Source of the DNA: an uncultured Lachnospiraceae bacterium
GTDB lineage: Bacteria; Bacillota; Clostridia; Lachnospirales; Lachnospiraceae
Assembly (NCBI GenBank): GCA_910586615.1
Contig: CAJUJP010000008.1
Location: forward strand, 1 to 64,000
DNA length: 64,000 nt
Reading direction: 5' to 3'
The position numbers and the translations under genes were made by a program. The notes below the pieces were generated by a model. It was not told where the DNA came from. It was given only the letters and a program-made list of their open reading frames with translations, and made no database searches. Shown in pieces: positions 44,716 through 53,287 of the stretch. Each line of letters begins with the position of its first letter. Position 1 is the stretch's first letter.

Positions 44716-45623
44716 TGGAACCGTTCACCTATCAGATTGGCCTGGGTGAGGATGAGGAACGTCTGGATAAATGGATCAGCGTTGCACTGCCTGCCTTATC
44801 CCGTTCTTACATTCAGAAGTGTATCAAGGATGAAAAGGTGTTTGTCAACGACCGGCCTCAAAAAGCAAGTTACCGTCTACGGATCGATGATGAGATCATT
44901 TTTTATATTCCTGAGGCCGTAGAACCGGATATAGAAGCCGAGAATATTCCTCTCGATATTTTGTATGAGGATCAGGATATTCTGATTGTGAACAAACCAA
45001 AAGGCATGGTTGTTCATCCCGCCCCCGGTCATTATAGCGGTACGCTGGTTAACGCAGTCATGTATCACTGTAAAGGTCAGCTTTCTGGAATCAATGGCAT
45101 TATGCGTCCCGGCATCGTGCATCGCATAGACCGGGATACTACCGGTTCTCTGATTGTCTGTAAAAATGACCATGCCCATAATCTGGTTGCCGCACAATTG
45201 AAAGAGCACAGCATCAACCGCAGATACCGCGCCATTGTACACGGTGTGCTTTATCAGGAATCAGGAACCATAATGGCGCCTGTCGGCAGGGATCCAAAGG
45301 ATCGTAAGAAGATGGCAGTCAATGAACAAAATGGTAAATATGCCGTCACACATTACAAAGTTCTGCAGCGTTTTCAGGAATATACTTATATCGAATGTAC
45401 TCTGGAAACAGGACGGACTCATCAGATCAGAGTCCATATGGCACATATCGGGAATCCGCTTCTGGGTGATGAAGTATATTGTCCGTTTAAGTCTGCCTTT
45501 CATCTGACCGGCCAGACACTTCATGCAATGGTTATCGGCCTGATTCATCCCGCTACGGGGAAATATCTGGAAGTAACGGCTCCTTTGCCGGAATATTTCG
45601 AGCATCTTCTGCATATCTTATAA
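44715..45623 (+). CDS. rluD: RluA/RluD family pseudouridine synthase
   Basis: This family isomerises uridines in 23S rRNA. The 302-residue product has an N-terminal S4 domain (LDKWISVALPALSRSYIQKCIKDEKVFVN) and the catalytic block with HRIDRDTTGSLIVCK, where the Asp is the nucleophile. RTHQIRVHMAHIGNPLLGDEVY lies near the end. The usual HRLDxxTSG reads HRIDRDTTG here. lspA followed by rluD is a common Firmicutes order. The exact uridine target is not readable from sequence. Confidence 0.93.
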   Translation: MEPFTYQIGLGEDEERLDKWISVALPALSRSYIQKCIKDEKVFVNDRPQKASYRLRIDDEIIFYIPEAVEPDIEAENIPLDILYEDQDILIVNKPKGMVVHPAPGHYSGTLVNAVMYHCKGQLSGINGIMRPGIVHRIDRDTTGSLIVCKNDHAHNLVAAQLKEHSINRRYRAIVHGVLYQESGTIMAPVGRDPKDRKKMAVNEQNGKYAVTHYKVLQRFQEYTYIECTLETGRTHQIRVHMAHIGNPLLGDEVYCPFKSAFHLTGQTLHAMVIGLIHPATGKYLEVTAPLPEYFEHLLHIL

Positions 45624-45686
45624 AATTTTATTTGCATAGATATTCACATAGGAATGCAAAAATATGCATAATATTATATTTAACCT

Positions 45687-45726
45687 ATGAAGCATCGCCT
45701 CATTCCGGCCCATGCTTCATTTTTTA
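45687..45726 (+). terminator. Terminator after rluD
   Basis: ATGAAGCAT (45688-45696) pairs with ATGCTTCAT (45712-45720), followed by six T. The loop is 15 bases. Confidence 0.75.
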
Positions 45727-45918
45727 ATTGATAAATATTGTATTTTATATGCAAATGTGTTAAATTTGTATTAGTGCGTTAAAGCATTAATATGACAAAA
45801 TGCCACAGGGTATTCGGTTGAAAAGTCAAAGATTTTCAACTTTCTGTTTAAGCAATCATGCGAATTTCTCATCGTATGTCATGGCTGCAGGCTGCACTGG
45901 CGTGGAGGATTGGATTGT

Positions 45919-46512
45919 ATGAAAACCGCTGATTATCTCGATCAACTGTTACGAAAGTACTCAGGTACATTCGATATCAGTCAGCCATATGTCATTCGTG
46001 GTAAAGAGTACCCTGCATACGGATATTTTTTTTCGCATATTGAAAAATATATCCTGGTAAGAGAAGCCAATATGTGGTCTACCGACAGTTATGAGCATAT
46101 TCTGTTTATAGAAACAAGGGAAGTGGATCAGGCTTTGATCGAGGAAGCGTATTCCATCATCAAAGAGTATATGGAGCCTGTGCTGGTCCGCAAAGGCGCA
46201 GAGCTTCCGCCAGCAGGACATATGTACAGCTACCTGACAATCGGCCTGATTGCGGAACAGCCTTTGACCCCACAGATGCGTAAAGCCATCAGACATTTTA
46301 AATATGAAAAAGGGTATCGCTTTAATATACGTGGTTTCTCACAGGCTCATATCGTATGCGCCACGATGGCTGACGAACAAGTCTGTACCAATTACACCGG
46401 ACGTAAAGCAGCGAAGCTTTATAAAGACAACTTTCGGGATGTCAAAGAGGGCAAACCCGGATTCCGCCGGATCATGGAAGAACAGCAGGCGGAATGTTCA
46501 GGAAGGGCATGA
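45919..46512 (+). CDS. Hypothetical protein, 197 residues
   Basis: I cannot assign a family name. The sequence is soluble. It has an N-terminal helix (ADYLDQLLRKYS), a strand-rich part (QPYVIRGKEYPAYGYFFSHIEKYILV), and a central ETREVDQALIEEAYSIIKEYMEP segment. The distinct block HMYSYLTIGLIAEQPLTPQMRKAIRHFKYEKGYRFNIRGFSQAHIVCATM looks like a conserved core. It ends with a charged helix. TGGAGGA lies about 10 bases before ATG 45919; TTG 45910 is too close. It precedes cstA on the same strand by 170 bases, so regulation or function linked to carbon starvation is possible but unproven. Confidence 0.75.
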   Translation: MKTADYLDQLLRKYSGTFDISQPYVIRGKEYPAYGYFFSHIEKYILVREANMWSTDSYEHILFIETREVDQALIEEAYSIIKEYMEPVLVRKGAELPPAGHMYSYLTIGLIAEQPLTPQMRKAIRHFKYEKGYRFNIRGFSQAHIVCATMADEQVCTNYTGRKAAKLYKDNFRDVKEGKPGFRRIMEEQQAECSGRA

Positions 46513-46682
46513 TGCTTATAGAATAGAGCAATCTATTTCATATAAGGCCGGCAGAGTCTTCTGTAAATACGAATTTGTGCCAGATAAAAGTCTCAAATCC
46601 GGGCTCTTAATCGGACAGGATATTCAAGGATTTACAGATGCTGTGCCACAACAAGAGAATACATTAAATAGGAGGGATTCGT

Positions 46683-48335
46683 GTGAACTCAGTAGTACTA
46701 ATTCTTTTGGCTATCGTTATCTTTGTCGCAGCATATCTTACATACGGCAGATACTTAGCCAAGGCATGGGGAATTGACCCCAGCCGTAAGACACCGGCTC
46801 ACGAGTTAGAGGACGGTGTTGATTATTGCCCTGCCAAAACTCCGGTTCTGATGGGACATCATTTTTCATCCATTGCCGGAGCAGGCCCGATCAACGGACC
46901 GATTCAGGCAGCATTCTTCGGATGGCTTCCGTGCTTTTTATGGATCGTGATCGGCGGTATCTTCTTCGGAGCCGTTCAGGATTTCGGTTCCATCTTCGTA
47001 TCGATCCGTCATGAGGGTAAATCCCTGGGCGAAGTGATCGAAGAGAACATTGGCCATAAGAGCAGAGTGCTTTTCACTGTATTTGCATGGCTGGTATTGC
47101 TTCTCGTTATCGCAGCATTTGCGGATATCGTTGCAAACTCCTTTACGGGAAGTGATGCAAATGGCTCTGTTGCAACGGCTTCTATGTTGTTTATTCCGCT
47201 GGCTATTGCATTCGGTTTCTTTGTGTACAGAAAGAATGCTCCTATGGTGGTAGCATCTGTAATCGGTGTGATCCTGCTTGCAGCATGTGTAGCGATCGGT
47301 CTTGCATTCCCCATTGTTCTTCCTAAGAACTTCTGGCTGGGATTTGTATTTATTTATATTATGATCGCATCCGTGACACCGGTATGGATCCTGTTACAGC
47401 CCAGAGATTATCTGAGCTCTTTCCTGCTTTACTTTATGATGATTGCTGCAATCATCGGTATCTTTGCAGCCCATCCCACAGTAGAGATTCCGGCATTTAT
47501 CGGATTCCATGTGGGAAACAGCTATTTGTTCCCGACGCTGTTCATTACCATTGCCTGCGGTGCGATTTCCGGTTTCCATTCTCTGATCGGTTCCGGTACT
47601 ACCTCCAAGCAGCTGGATAATGAAAAAGATGCGCTGATGGTAGGATATGGTTCCATGCTGATCGAATGTGTGCTGGCTGTGATTTCTCTGATCGCAGTTG
47701 CAACATTGACAACAGACGGTTTGTTTGCAGATGCCGGCTATGGCTCACCAACGGTTGTATTTGCGGCAGCTATTTCCGGATTCTTTGAGACCATAGGTTT
47801 CCCTGAGGGTGCGGTAAATGCTACCTATACCATTATTTCTCTGGCAGTTTCCTGTTTCTGTCTGACATCACTTGATACCGGTACGAGACTTGGCCGTTTT
47901 ATGTTCCAGGAGCTGTTTGCAGGCACGGAGACAGGCAAGAAACTGAAACTGGACAATATGTATGTGGCTACGATCATCACCGCGATCTGTGGTTTTGCAC
48001 TTTGTCTGGCAGGTTATCAGAAAGTATGGCCGCTGTTCGGTGCATGTAACCAATTGGTTGCCGTACCCGCATTCCTGGCAGTAGGTACATACTTAAAGAA
48101 ACATGGCAGAAACAACAAGATGCTCCATATACCGATCATCTTCATGTCCTGTGCAACACTTGTTTCCCTGTTCTTCTCCTTTAAGAACAACCTTGTTGCA
48201 TTGATGGGCGGCGGACTGGATGGGACAGCAGTATTTACCAATGTACTGCAGGATGTTATCATAGTACCGATCGTAATTCTGGCAGTCATTCTTTTGATTG
48301 ACGGCGGTAAGGTACTGTGGGGCAAAAAAGCTTGA
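46683..48335 (+). CDS. cstA: Carbon starvation protein CstA family transporter
   Basis: CstA-family proteins take up small carbon compounds; characterised relatives transport pyruvate or peptides. The 550-residue product has about 14-16 hydrophobic helices and the family's N-terminal block (TPVLMGHHFSSIAGAGPINGPIQAAFFGWLPC). GSGTTSKQLDNEKDALMVGYGSMLIE and CNQLVAVPAFLAVGTYLKKHG follow. The short length matches the clostridial form, which lacks the C-terminal extension of the E. coli protein. GTG 46683 follows AGGAGGG. A hairpin terminator lies downstream. Confidence 0.93.
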   Translation: MNSVVLILLAIVIFVAAYLTYGRYLAKAWGIDPSRKTPAHELEDGVDYCPAKTPVLMGHHFSSIAGAGPINGPIQAAFFGWLPCFLWIVIGGIFFGAVQDFGSIFVSIRHEGKSLGEVIEENIGHKSRVLFTVFAWLVLLLVIAAFADIVANSFTGSDANGSVATASMLFIPLAIAFGFFVYRKNAPMVVASVIGVILLAACVAIGLAFPIVLPKNFWLGFVFIYIMIASVTPVWILLQPRDYLSSFLLYFMMIAAIIGIFAAHPTVEIPAFIGFHVGNSYLFPTLFITIACGAISGFHSLIGSGTTSKQLDNEKDALMVGYGSMLIECVLAVISLIAVATLTTDGLFADAGYGSPTVVFAAAISGFFETIGFPEGAVNATYTIISLAVSCFCLTSLDTGTRLGRFMFQELFAGTETGKKLKLDNMYVATIITAICGFALCLAGYQKVWPLFGACNQLVAVPAFLAVGTYLKKHGRNNKMLHIPIIFMSCATLVSLFFSFKNNLVALMGGGLDGTAVFTNVLQDVIIVPIVILAVILLIDGGKVLWGKKA

Positions 48336-48485
48336 TGCGGCATGTATACAGCAGCATATAAGAATGTCCTGAACAGTAAATCCGGGATAGGTACATCAGA
48401 TTACTATGTAATACTAAATATTACCATGTAATAATGTAAATATTTTAAAGAAATTATTTTGAAATATATAAGGAAAATATAAAGA

Positions 48486-48538
48486 AAAAAGCTGCTGATC
48501 TTTGAACTGATCTTTGAAGATGTGCAGCTTTTTCTTTT
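48486..48538 (+). terminator. Terminator after cstA
   Basis: AAAAAGCTGC and GCAGCTTTTT pair across a loop of about 28 bases, followed by CTTTT. The gap between cstA and the next gene (48336-48687) holds this hairpin and the next promoter, and no gene. Confidence 0.7.
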
Positions 48539-48604
48539 ATAAAGGCAAATGTAGATACAATTCATGGCATTTTATGTATTTTGTATAATATATATACAAA
48601 TCAT

Positions 48605-48633
48605 TTGCTTTCTGCATAAAAAATGTATATAAT
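48605..48633 (+). promoter_or_regulatory. Promoter of the cytidylate-kinase-like gene
   Basis: TTGCTT at 48605-48610, 17-base spacer, TATAAT at 48628-48633. The surrounding sequence is AT-rich with alternative -10 hexamers nearby. Confidence 0.6.
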
Positions 48634-48687
48634 ATACATATACTTATAATTTTTAAAGTAAATTGACAGCAGAAAGGATGATGCTTT

Positions 48688-49314
48688 ATGAATACTATTA
48701 TTACAATCGGACGTCAATTTGGTTCCGGCGGACGGGAAATCGGAAAGAAAGTCGCAGAATATTTCGGAATCAAGTTTTATGATAAGGATCTTTTGACACG
48801 GGCAGCAAAGGAGAGCGGCTTCTGTGAAGAGATGATACAGACACATGATGAGCGTCCTACAAATTCTTTTCTTTATAACCTGGTAATGGACACATATTCG
48901 TTCGGGTATAATTCTTCGTCCTTTGTAGATATGCCGATCAGTCATAAGGTATTTCTTGCACAGTTTGATACGATCAAGAAGATTGCTTTCGAAGGTCCTT
49001 GTGTTATAGTCGGACGTTGTGCAGATTATGCTCTGCATGACTATCAGAACTGCCTGCATCTTTTCATTCATGCAGACCAGAAGAGCAAAGTAAAGCGTAT
49101 TATGGAGCGTTATCAGGATGTAACATCTGAACAGAAGGCTATTGATATGATGAATAAGAAGGATAAATCGCGTCAGAGCTACTATAATTATTATTCTTCC
49201 AAGAAATGGGGACGTTCCGACAGCTATGATCTGTCCATCAACAGCGGCGTTCTCGGTATTGACGGTTCGGTGAAACTGATTGCACAGTTTGTAGAAGATT
49301 TCGAAACCCGCTAG
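48688..49314 (+). CDS. Cytidylate kinase-like family protein
   Basis: The 208-residue product belongs to the cytidylate-kinase-like family, P-loop proteins distinct from housekeeping Cmk. It has the loop GRQFGSGGREIGKKVAE near residue 8, YDKDLLTRAAKESGF, and EGPCVIVGRCADYAL. The DQKSKVKRIMERY lid-like segment and a late KDKSRQSYYNYYSSKKWG block complete it. AGAAAGGATG lies about 10 bases before the ATG. Whether it phosphorylates CMP is not known from sequence. It has its own promoter and terminator. Confidence 0.85.
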   Translation: MNTIITIGRQFGSGGREIGKKVAEYFGIKFYDKDLLTRAAKESGFCEEMIQTHDERPTNSFLYNLVMDTYSFGYNSSSFVDMPISHKVFLAQFDTIKKIAFEGPCVIVGRCADYALHDYQNCLHLFIHADQKSKVKRIMERYQDVTSEQKAIDMMNKKDKSRQSYYNYYSSKKWGRSDSYDLSINSGVLGIDGSVKLIAQFVEDFETR

Positions 49315-49478
49315 GCCGTTAAATTTTGAAATTTACTGTGTAAGCCTCAAAGCCATGACTATAGTTTTTGTAACTATAGTTGTTGTAGATACGTTGTTGT
49401 AGATACACTTTTATCATTTTTAAGGATATAGAATTTGAGGATATACAGGACATAATTGATAAATCTATAATATGTTAA

Positions 49479-49515
49479 AACTGCCAAAAGCTGTTTGTGC
49501 TCTTGGCAGTTTTAT
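49479..49515 (+). terminator. Terminator after the cytidylate-kinase-like gene
   Basis: AACTGCCAAAAGC (49479-49491) pairs with GCTCTTGGCAGTT (49499-49511) with one mismatch, followed by TTATTT. It lies about 165 bases after the stop, past short direct repeats of ACTATAGTT and TTGTTGTAGATAC at 49355-49410. Confidence 0.75.
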
Positions 49516-49679
49516 TTAGATTACAATAAGCTTGCCCGCGGAGCGTGGCAGCGTTTGTTAATAGCAACCGGACGCCCATGTTCGCAAGTTCGGTATACCT
49601 GAAGGTCAGTATTTGTGCTGACATTGGTACCTTTTCCTTCAGCATATAACTATGCGCAAAACACAAGTTTAACGAATAG
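49516..49679. other. Intergenic segment with no supported gene
   Basis: GC-richer than its flanks. A minus-strand frame of 63 codons crosses it and has GAAGGAAAAGG before an internal ATG (MSAQILTFRYTELANMGV), but I do not think it is sufficient to call a gene. The unusual composition could mark a dispersed repeat or gene remnant. Confidence 0.35.
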
Positions 49680-50054
49680 TTATATGTTATCCGGCATATT
49701 ACCGCTTATAAAATCATTTGAATTTTCACTCAGGTGCTGGTCGGTATTTTTGTTGATATTTTGACCTTTTGCAACATCCAGATATGTGATCAATTCTTCC
49801 AGTTCCGCATCTGTACAACGTTGTCCTGTACATCTTGATCTTGAAAACAACCAGTCTGACCGCATTCCGGTATGATCCTTTTCACGGATTGCTTCCCGAA
49901 TTTCTTCCAGAGTATATCCGGAATCAAAAATTAATTCCCTGTACCATTCGTAATTCTCGTGTACATAACTGTGTGCTATGATAAAGACTCCCAGATGTGT
50001 TTTCGCAAGATATTTTCCTATACGACATGCACTATTGGATAACCAGATCTTCAT
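49680..50054 (-). CDS. Hypothetical protein, 124 residues
   Basis: No family recognised. The product is soluble and has a helical N-terminal half with CRIGKYLAKTHLGVFIIAHSYVHENYEWYRELIFDSGYTLEEIREAIREKDH. A short Cys-containing loop (SRSRCTGQRCTDAELEEL) and an Asn-rich, probably disordered tail follow. GGAGGG lies at good spacing before the ATG at 50054, supporting expression. It stands isolated between two long gaps, next to compositionally odd sequence, which may indicate recent acquisition; this is weak evidence. Confidence 0.6.
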   Translation of the reverse strand: MKIWLSNSACRIGKYLAKTHLGVFIIAHSYVHENYEWYRELIFDSGYTLEEIREAIREKDHTGMRSDWLFSRSRCTGQRCTDAELEELITYLDVAKGQNINKNTDQHLSENSNDFISGNMPDNI

Positions 50055-50542
50055 TGCTCTTTTCCCTCCATTTTCCGTAAGCTCCAGAGCCGCGGTATAA
50101 TTTCAAACAAGCCACAAATACCATAGTTGTAGTTGCCAAGAATATAGCAGCTTAAAAAACTTACTTTGAAATGTTTGTTCATGATAGCGGCTATATACTC
50201 AAAAAAGCCGGTACATAACAAAACATCATACTAATGTTATAATTATTATACCACAAAATGAACATTTTATGCAATTATAACTACGCTATCCGAACAACAA
50301 AACGTTGTAAGTTATCGCGCAATGCATTCCTGCCTATACAAATAAGGAGCGTTGAAGCTTATTATTTACAGAAAATAGAGTTTCTATATCTTTTCTTTCT
50401 CAGACCGGAAGAATACCGTTTTTTGGTATTCTTCCAGAAATGATTTTAAGGGGTAAAGTTATGCCTGTATAAGAATCTGGTCGTAGCCTCATACGTCTGT
50501 ATCCTGTGAGATAAAAAGTATCATAAATACAAGCTGGCAGAA
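50055..50542. other. Long intergenic gap with one perfect hairpin
   Basis: No gene is supported here. AT-rich sequence dominates. GGAAGAATACC (50407-50417) and GGTATTCTTCC (50425-50435) form a perfect 11-base stem around GTTTTTT. It lacks an external T-run on either strand, so a terminator role is doubtful. Confidence 0.5.
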
Positions 50543-50995
50543 CTATGAACAGATTTCCGCAGAATCAAGCCAGACTGTAAAAGGACCGTCATTTACAAGC
50601 GAAACCTTCATGTCAGCACCAAATGATCCATGTTCTACCCGTGCACCCGTCTCTTTACATTTTTCGATAATATATTCATATAGTTCCCGGGAAGGTTCAG
50701 GTTTTCCGGCGGCAATAAAGGACGGCCTGTTTCCGTGTCTGCAGTCTGCATATAATGTGAATTGTGAAACAATTAACAATTCACCACCGACGGAAGTCAG
50801 ATTTAAATTTGTCTTCCCGTTTTCATCACTGAAAATACGCAGGTTTATCAGCTTATGAATCATCTTGTCGGCAATTTCTTTTGTATCACTGTCGGCAATA
50901 CCGACAAAAACACAGAAACCCTCTTTAATAGCACCTACCGTATTTTCTTCTATTACTACATCAGCGCTGCTTACTCTTTGAATCAGAAACCTCAT
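50543..50995 (-). CDS. dtd: D-aminoacyl-tRNA deacylase
   Basis: Dtd removes D-amino acids mischarged onto tRNA. The 150-residue product starts MRFLIQRVSSADVVIE, as expected of the family. It has the SQFTLYAD catalytic-site motif and the cross-subunit NDGPFTVWLDS motif (often NxGPVT elsewhere). The start at 50995 overlaps the end of the upstream transporter gene by 35 bases; the longer frame is excluded by the conserved N-terminus. Confidence 0.93.
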   Translation of the reverse strand: MRFLIQRVSSADVVIEENTVGAIKEGFCVFVGIADSDTKEIADKMIHKLINLRIFSDENGKTNLNLTSVGGELLIVSQFTLYADCRHGNRPSFIAAGKPEPSRELYEYIIEKCKETGARVEHGSFGADMKVSLVNDGPFTVWLDSAEICS

Positions 50996-52277
50996 GATCA
51001 CTGTTCTCTTCTTTCTTCTTTTTTTTCTTGACAGGCGGAACGTATTCTGTAAATGTTCTGGATTCTTCAATCTGTCCCACTGTCATATAAGGCTGTACAT
51101 CTGTGGGAAGATTCTTTTTGCTGAGTGATCGGTTTACCATTGCTTTGACACCGGCATAGAATACGGCAAAGATCGGAACACCCACAACCATTCCCAGAAC
51201 GCCGAACAGCCCGCCGAATATTGTGATCGAAAAAATAACCCAGAAGCCTGAAAGTCCTGTAGAATCACCCAGAATCTTAGGCCCAAGAATATTTCCGTCA
51301 AACTGCTGTATGAAAAGAATCAAAATAACAAAATATAGGGCCTGCATAGGATCCACCATCAAAACAAGCAGTGCGCTGGGAATGCCGCCGATCCAGGGTC
51401 CAAAAAAGGGAATAACATTCGTCACGCCGACGATCACGCTGACCAGAATGGCATATGGCGTTCCGATAATACTTGTACATGCAAAGCAAATGATTCCTAT
51501 AATAATGGAATCAACGATCTTGCCTCCGATAAATCCGATAAAGGTACTGTGGATAAAACGAAAGTTTGAGATCACCTCATTTCCCGTCTTCCTGTCAAAT
51601 AACGCATAGACCACTTTTTTCGCCTGTCCGGCAAAAGTCTCTTTGCTTCCGATTACATATATGGAAATGATAAATCCGATGATAAAATTCCACAGTGCAC
51701 GGAAAATCCCAATTACGCTCAAAGACAGTGTCTTGATCAGGTCATTAATATGCGGAAGCAGATTCGTATTAAAATAATCCAGAATCTTGGACGAATACTG
51801 GGAAATCATACCATTGACGGCTTCTTCCAGTTCAGGGTTGTTTTTCATAAGCCCCAGTGCCCAGTTACTGAGATTATTCACATAGACCGGGAACTGGAAG
51901 ATGATGCTCTGGATGCTGCGGATCACCTCCGGAATGATCAGTCCGAAAAACTCATAAAGCACGATCAGGATCAGCACTACAGTTACAAGAATGGAGATTC
52001 CACGCATTCTTCGTTTGCTCTTAGGTGTCTCCGGAATCTTAGCCTTCACATAGATTGGCTTAATGATACATTTCTCAATTTTATTAAGTATGGGTGTCAT
52101 CAAATAAGCCAGTACAAATCCGTCAATGATCGGCATTGCGATACTGATAAATGTACGGATTCCATTGGACAGGCTGGATCTGTGGAACAAAATATAATAG
52201 AACAGAATACTTGCAACAATTACGAGAAATGCTGTAAGTCCCCAGCAAAAATATTTCTTGTCAAACTTGAATTTCAT
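50961..52277 (-). CDS. AI-2E family transporter (UPF0118)
   Basis: This family includes the AI-2 exporter TqsA and Na+/H+ antiporter-like members; substrate here is unknown. The product of about 438 residues has two N-terminal helices, an amphipathic periplasmic region, and the conserved C-terminal helices with FIGFIGGKIVDSIIIGIICF, VTNVIPFFGPWIGGIPSALL and the family motif region QQFDGNILGPKILGDSTGLSGFWVI. The end is a Lys/Glu-rich cytoplasmic tail. Start at 52277 (MKFKFDKKYF) is preferred, with a G-rich site upstream; base 52298 is an alternative. dtd overlaps its 3' end. Confidence 0.88.
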   Translation of the reverse strand: MKFKFDKKYFCWGLTAFLVIVASILFYYILFHRSSLSNGIRTFISIAMPIIDGFVLAYLMTPILNKIEKCIIKPIYVKAKIPETPKSKRRMRGISILVTVVLILIVLYEFFGLIIPEVIRSIQSIIFQFPVYVNNLSNWALGLMKNNPELEEAVNGMISQYSSKILDYFNTNLLPHINDLIKTLSLSVIGIFRALWNFIIGFIISIYVIGSKETFAGQAKKVVYALFDRKTGNEVISNFRFIHSTFIGFIGGKIVDSIIIGIICFACTSIIGTPYAILVSVIVGVTNVIPFFGPWIGGIPSALLVLMVDPMQALYFVILILFIQQFDGNILGPKILGDSTGLSGFWVIFSITIFGGLFGVLGMVVGVPIFAVFYAGVKAMVNRSLSKKNLPTDVQPYMTVGQIEESRTFTEYVPPVKKKKKKEENSDHEVSDSKSKQR

Positions 52278-52570
52278 GTGAACTGCCCCCGCTATCATAT
52301 CTTTACATTTCGCATTTACTACTGCTCTGTCTGTACAGCAATGAAACCTGTTACAGCAGCACAGTCAATCTGCCGCCGTATATTTCCACATCTGTATCAA
52401 TTTGGCAAAAAGTATACACGATAAGTTTAGTATACCATTTTTTTCATAAAGTGTATTGCTAATTTTTCATAAAGAATATGAAAAAAACAGAAAAATAATG
52501 CTGTAACGTCAAATCTCCTGTATAATAATAAGGAATGTCCGAAACGGGCCGGATGAAAGGAACCAGAAGC

Positions 52571-53287
52571 ATGAAGTTACAGCAAGTATACAGCCTGACA
52601 CGCAAGGCTATTGATGATTATCATATGATCTGCCAAAACGATCGGATTGCCGTGGGGATCTCCGGCGGCAAAGACAGTCTCACACTGCTCTACGCATTAC
52701 AGGGACTGCGCCGCTTTTACCCGATTCCCTTTGAATTGTGCGCAGTCACGGTAGATCTGGGTTTTGATAACCTGGATCTTGCCAAAATCAAGGAACTGTG
52801 TGCTTCTCTCGATGTGGAATATCATATTATTCATACAGATATTGCCAAAATCATTTTTGAAGACCGCAAGGAATCCAATCCCTGCTCTCTGTGTGCCAAG
52901 ATGCGAAAAGGGGCACTAAACGACGCTATGAAAGCGGCGCGCTGCAATAAGATCGCCTACGCCCACCATAAGGATGATGTGGTGGAAACTATGATGATGT
53001 CTCTGATCTATGAAGGCAGATTCCATACTTTCCGTCCGGTCACCTATCTGGATCGTACCGACCTTACGGTCATCCGGCCGCTGATCTATATGAATGAGGC
53101 AGATGTGATCGGTTTTATACATAAATATGATGTACCTGTGGTAAAAAGTCCATGTCCTGCCGACGGCCATACCAAACGGGAATATATCAAGAATCTGATC
53201 CGATCGATCAATCTGGAGACACCGGGCGTCAAGGAACGGATGTTTACCGCGATCCAAAGCGGAAATCTGGAAGGATGGACATTGTAA
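52571..53287 (+). CDS. TtcA-like tRNA thiolation ATPase
   Basis: TtcA-type enzymes activate a tRNA base with ATP for sulfur transfer. The 238-residue product has the PP-loop SGGKDS (VAVGISGGKDSLTLL-like, here IAVGISGGKDSLTLL). The CxxC pair NPCSLC and a third cysteine SPCPADG could ligate an Fe-S cluster. HHKDDVVETMMMSLIYEG is the second family block. Target position, for example C32 thiolation, is assumed from family. AAAGGAA is about 9 bases before ATG 52571. The next gene begins at its stop. Confidence 0.85.
   Translation: MKLQQVYSLTRKAIDDYHMICQNDRIAVGISGGKDSLTLLYALQGLRRFYPIPFELCAVTVDLGFDNLDLAKIKELCASLDVEYHIIHTDIAKIIFEDRKESNPCSLCAKMRKGALNDAMKAARCNKIAYAHHKDDVVETMMMSLIYEGRFHTFRPVTYLDRTDLTVIRPLIYMNEADVIGFIHKYDVPVVKSPCPADGHTKREYIKNLIRSINLETPGVKERMFTAIQSGNLEGWTL

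Noticed and set aside
46513..46682. Riboswitch or leader in front of cstA
   Set aside because: I could not find a clear conserved aptamer pattern or terminator/antiterminator pair, so nothing is called.
50258..50443. Short plus-strand gene of 61 residues in the 50 kb gap
   Set aside because: No ribosome binding site, and composition typical of AT-rich noncoding sequence.
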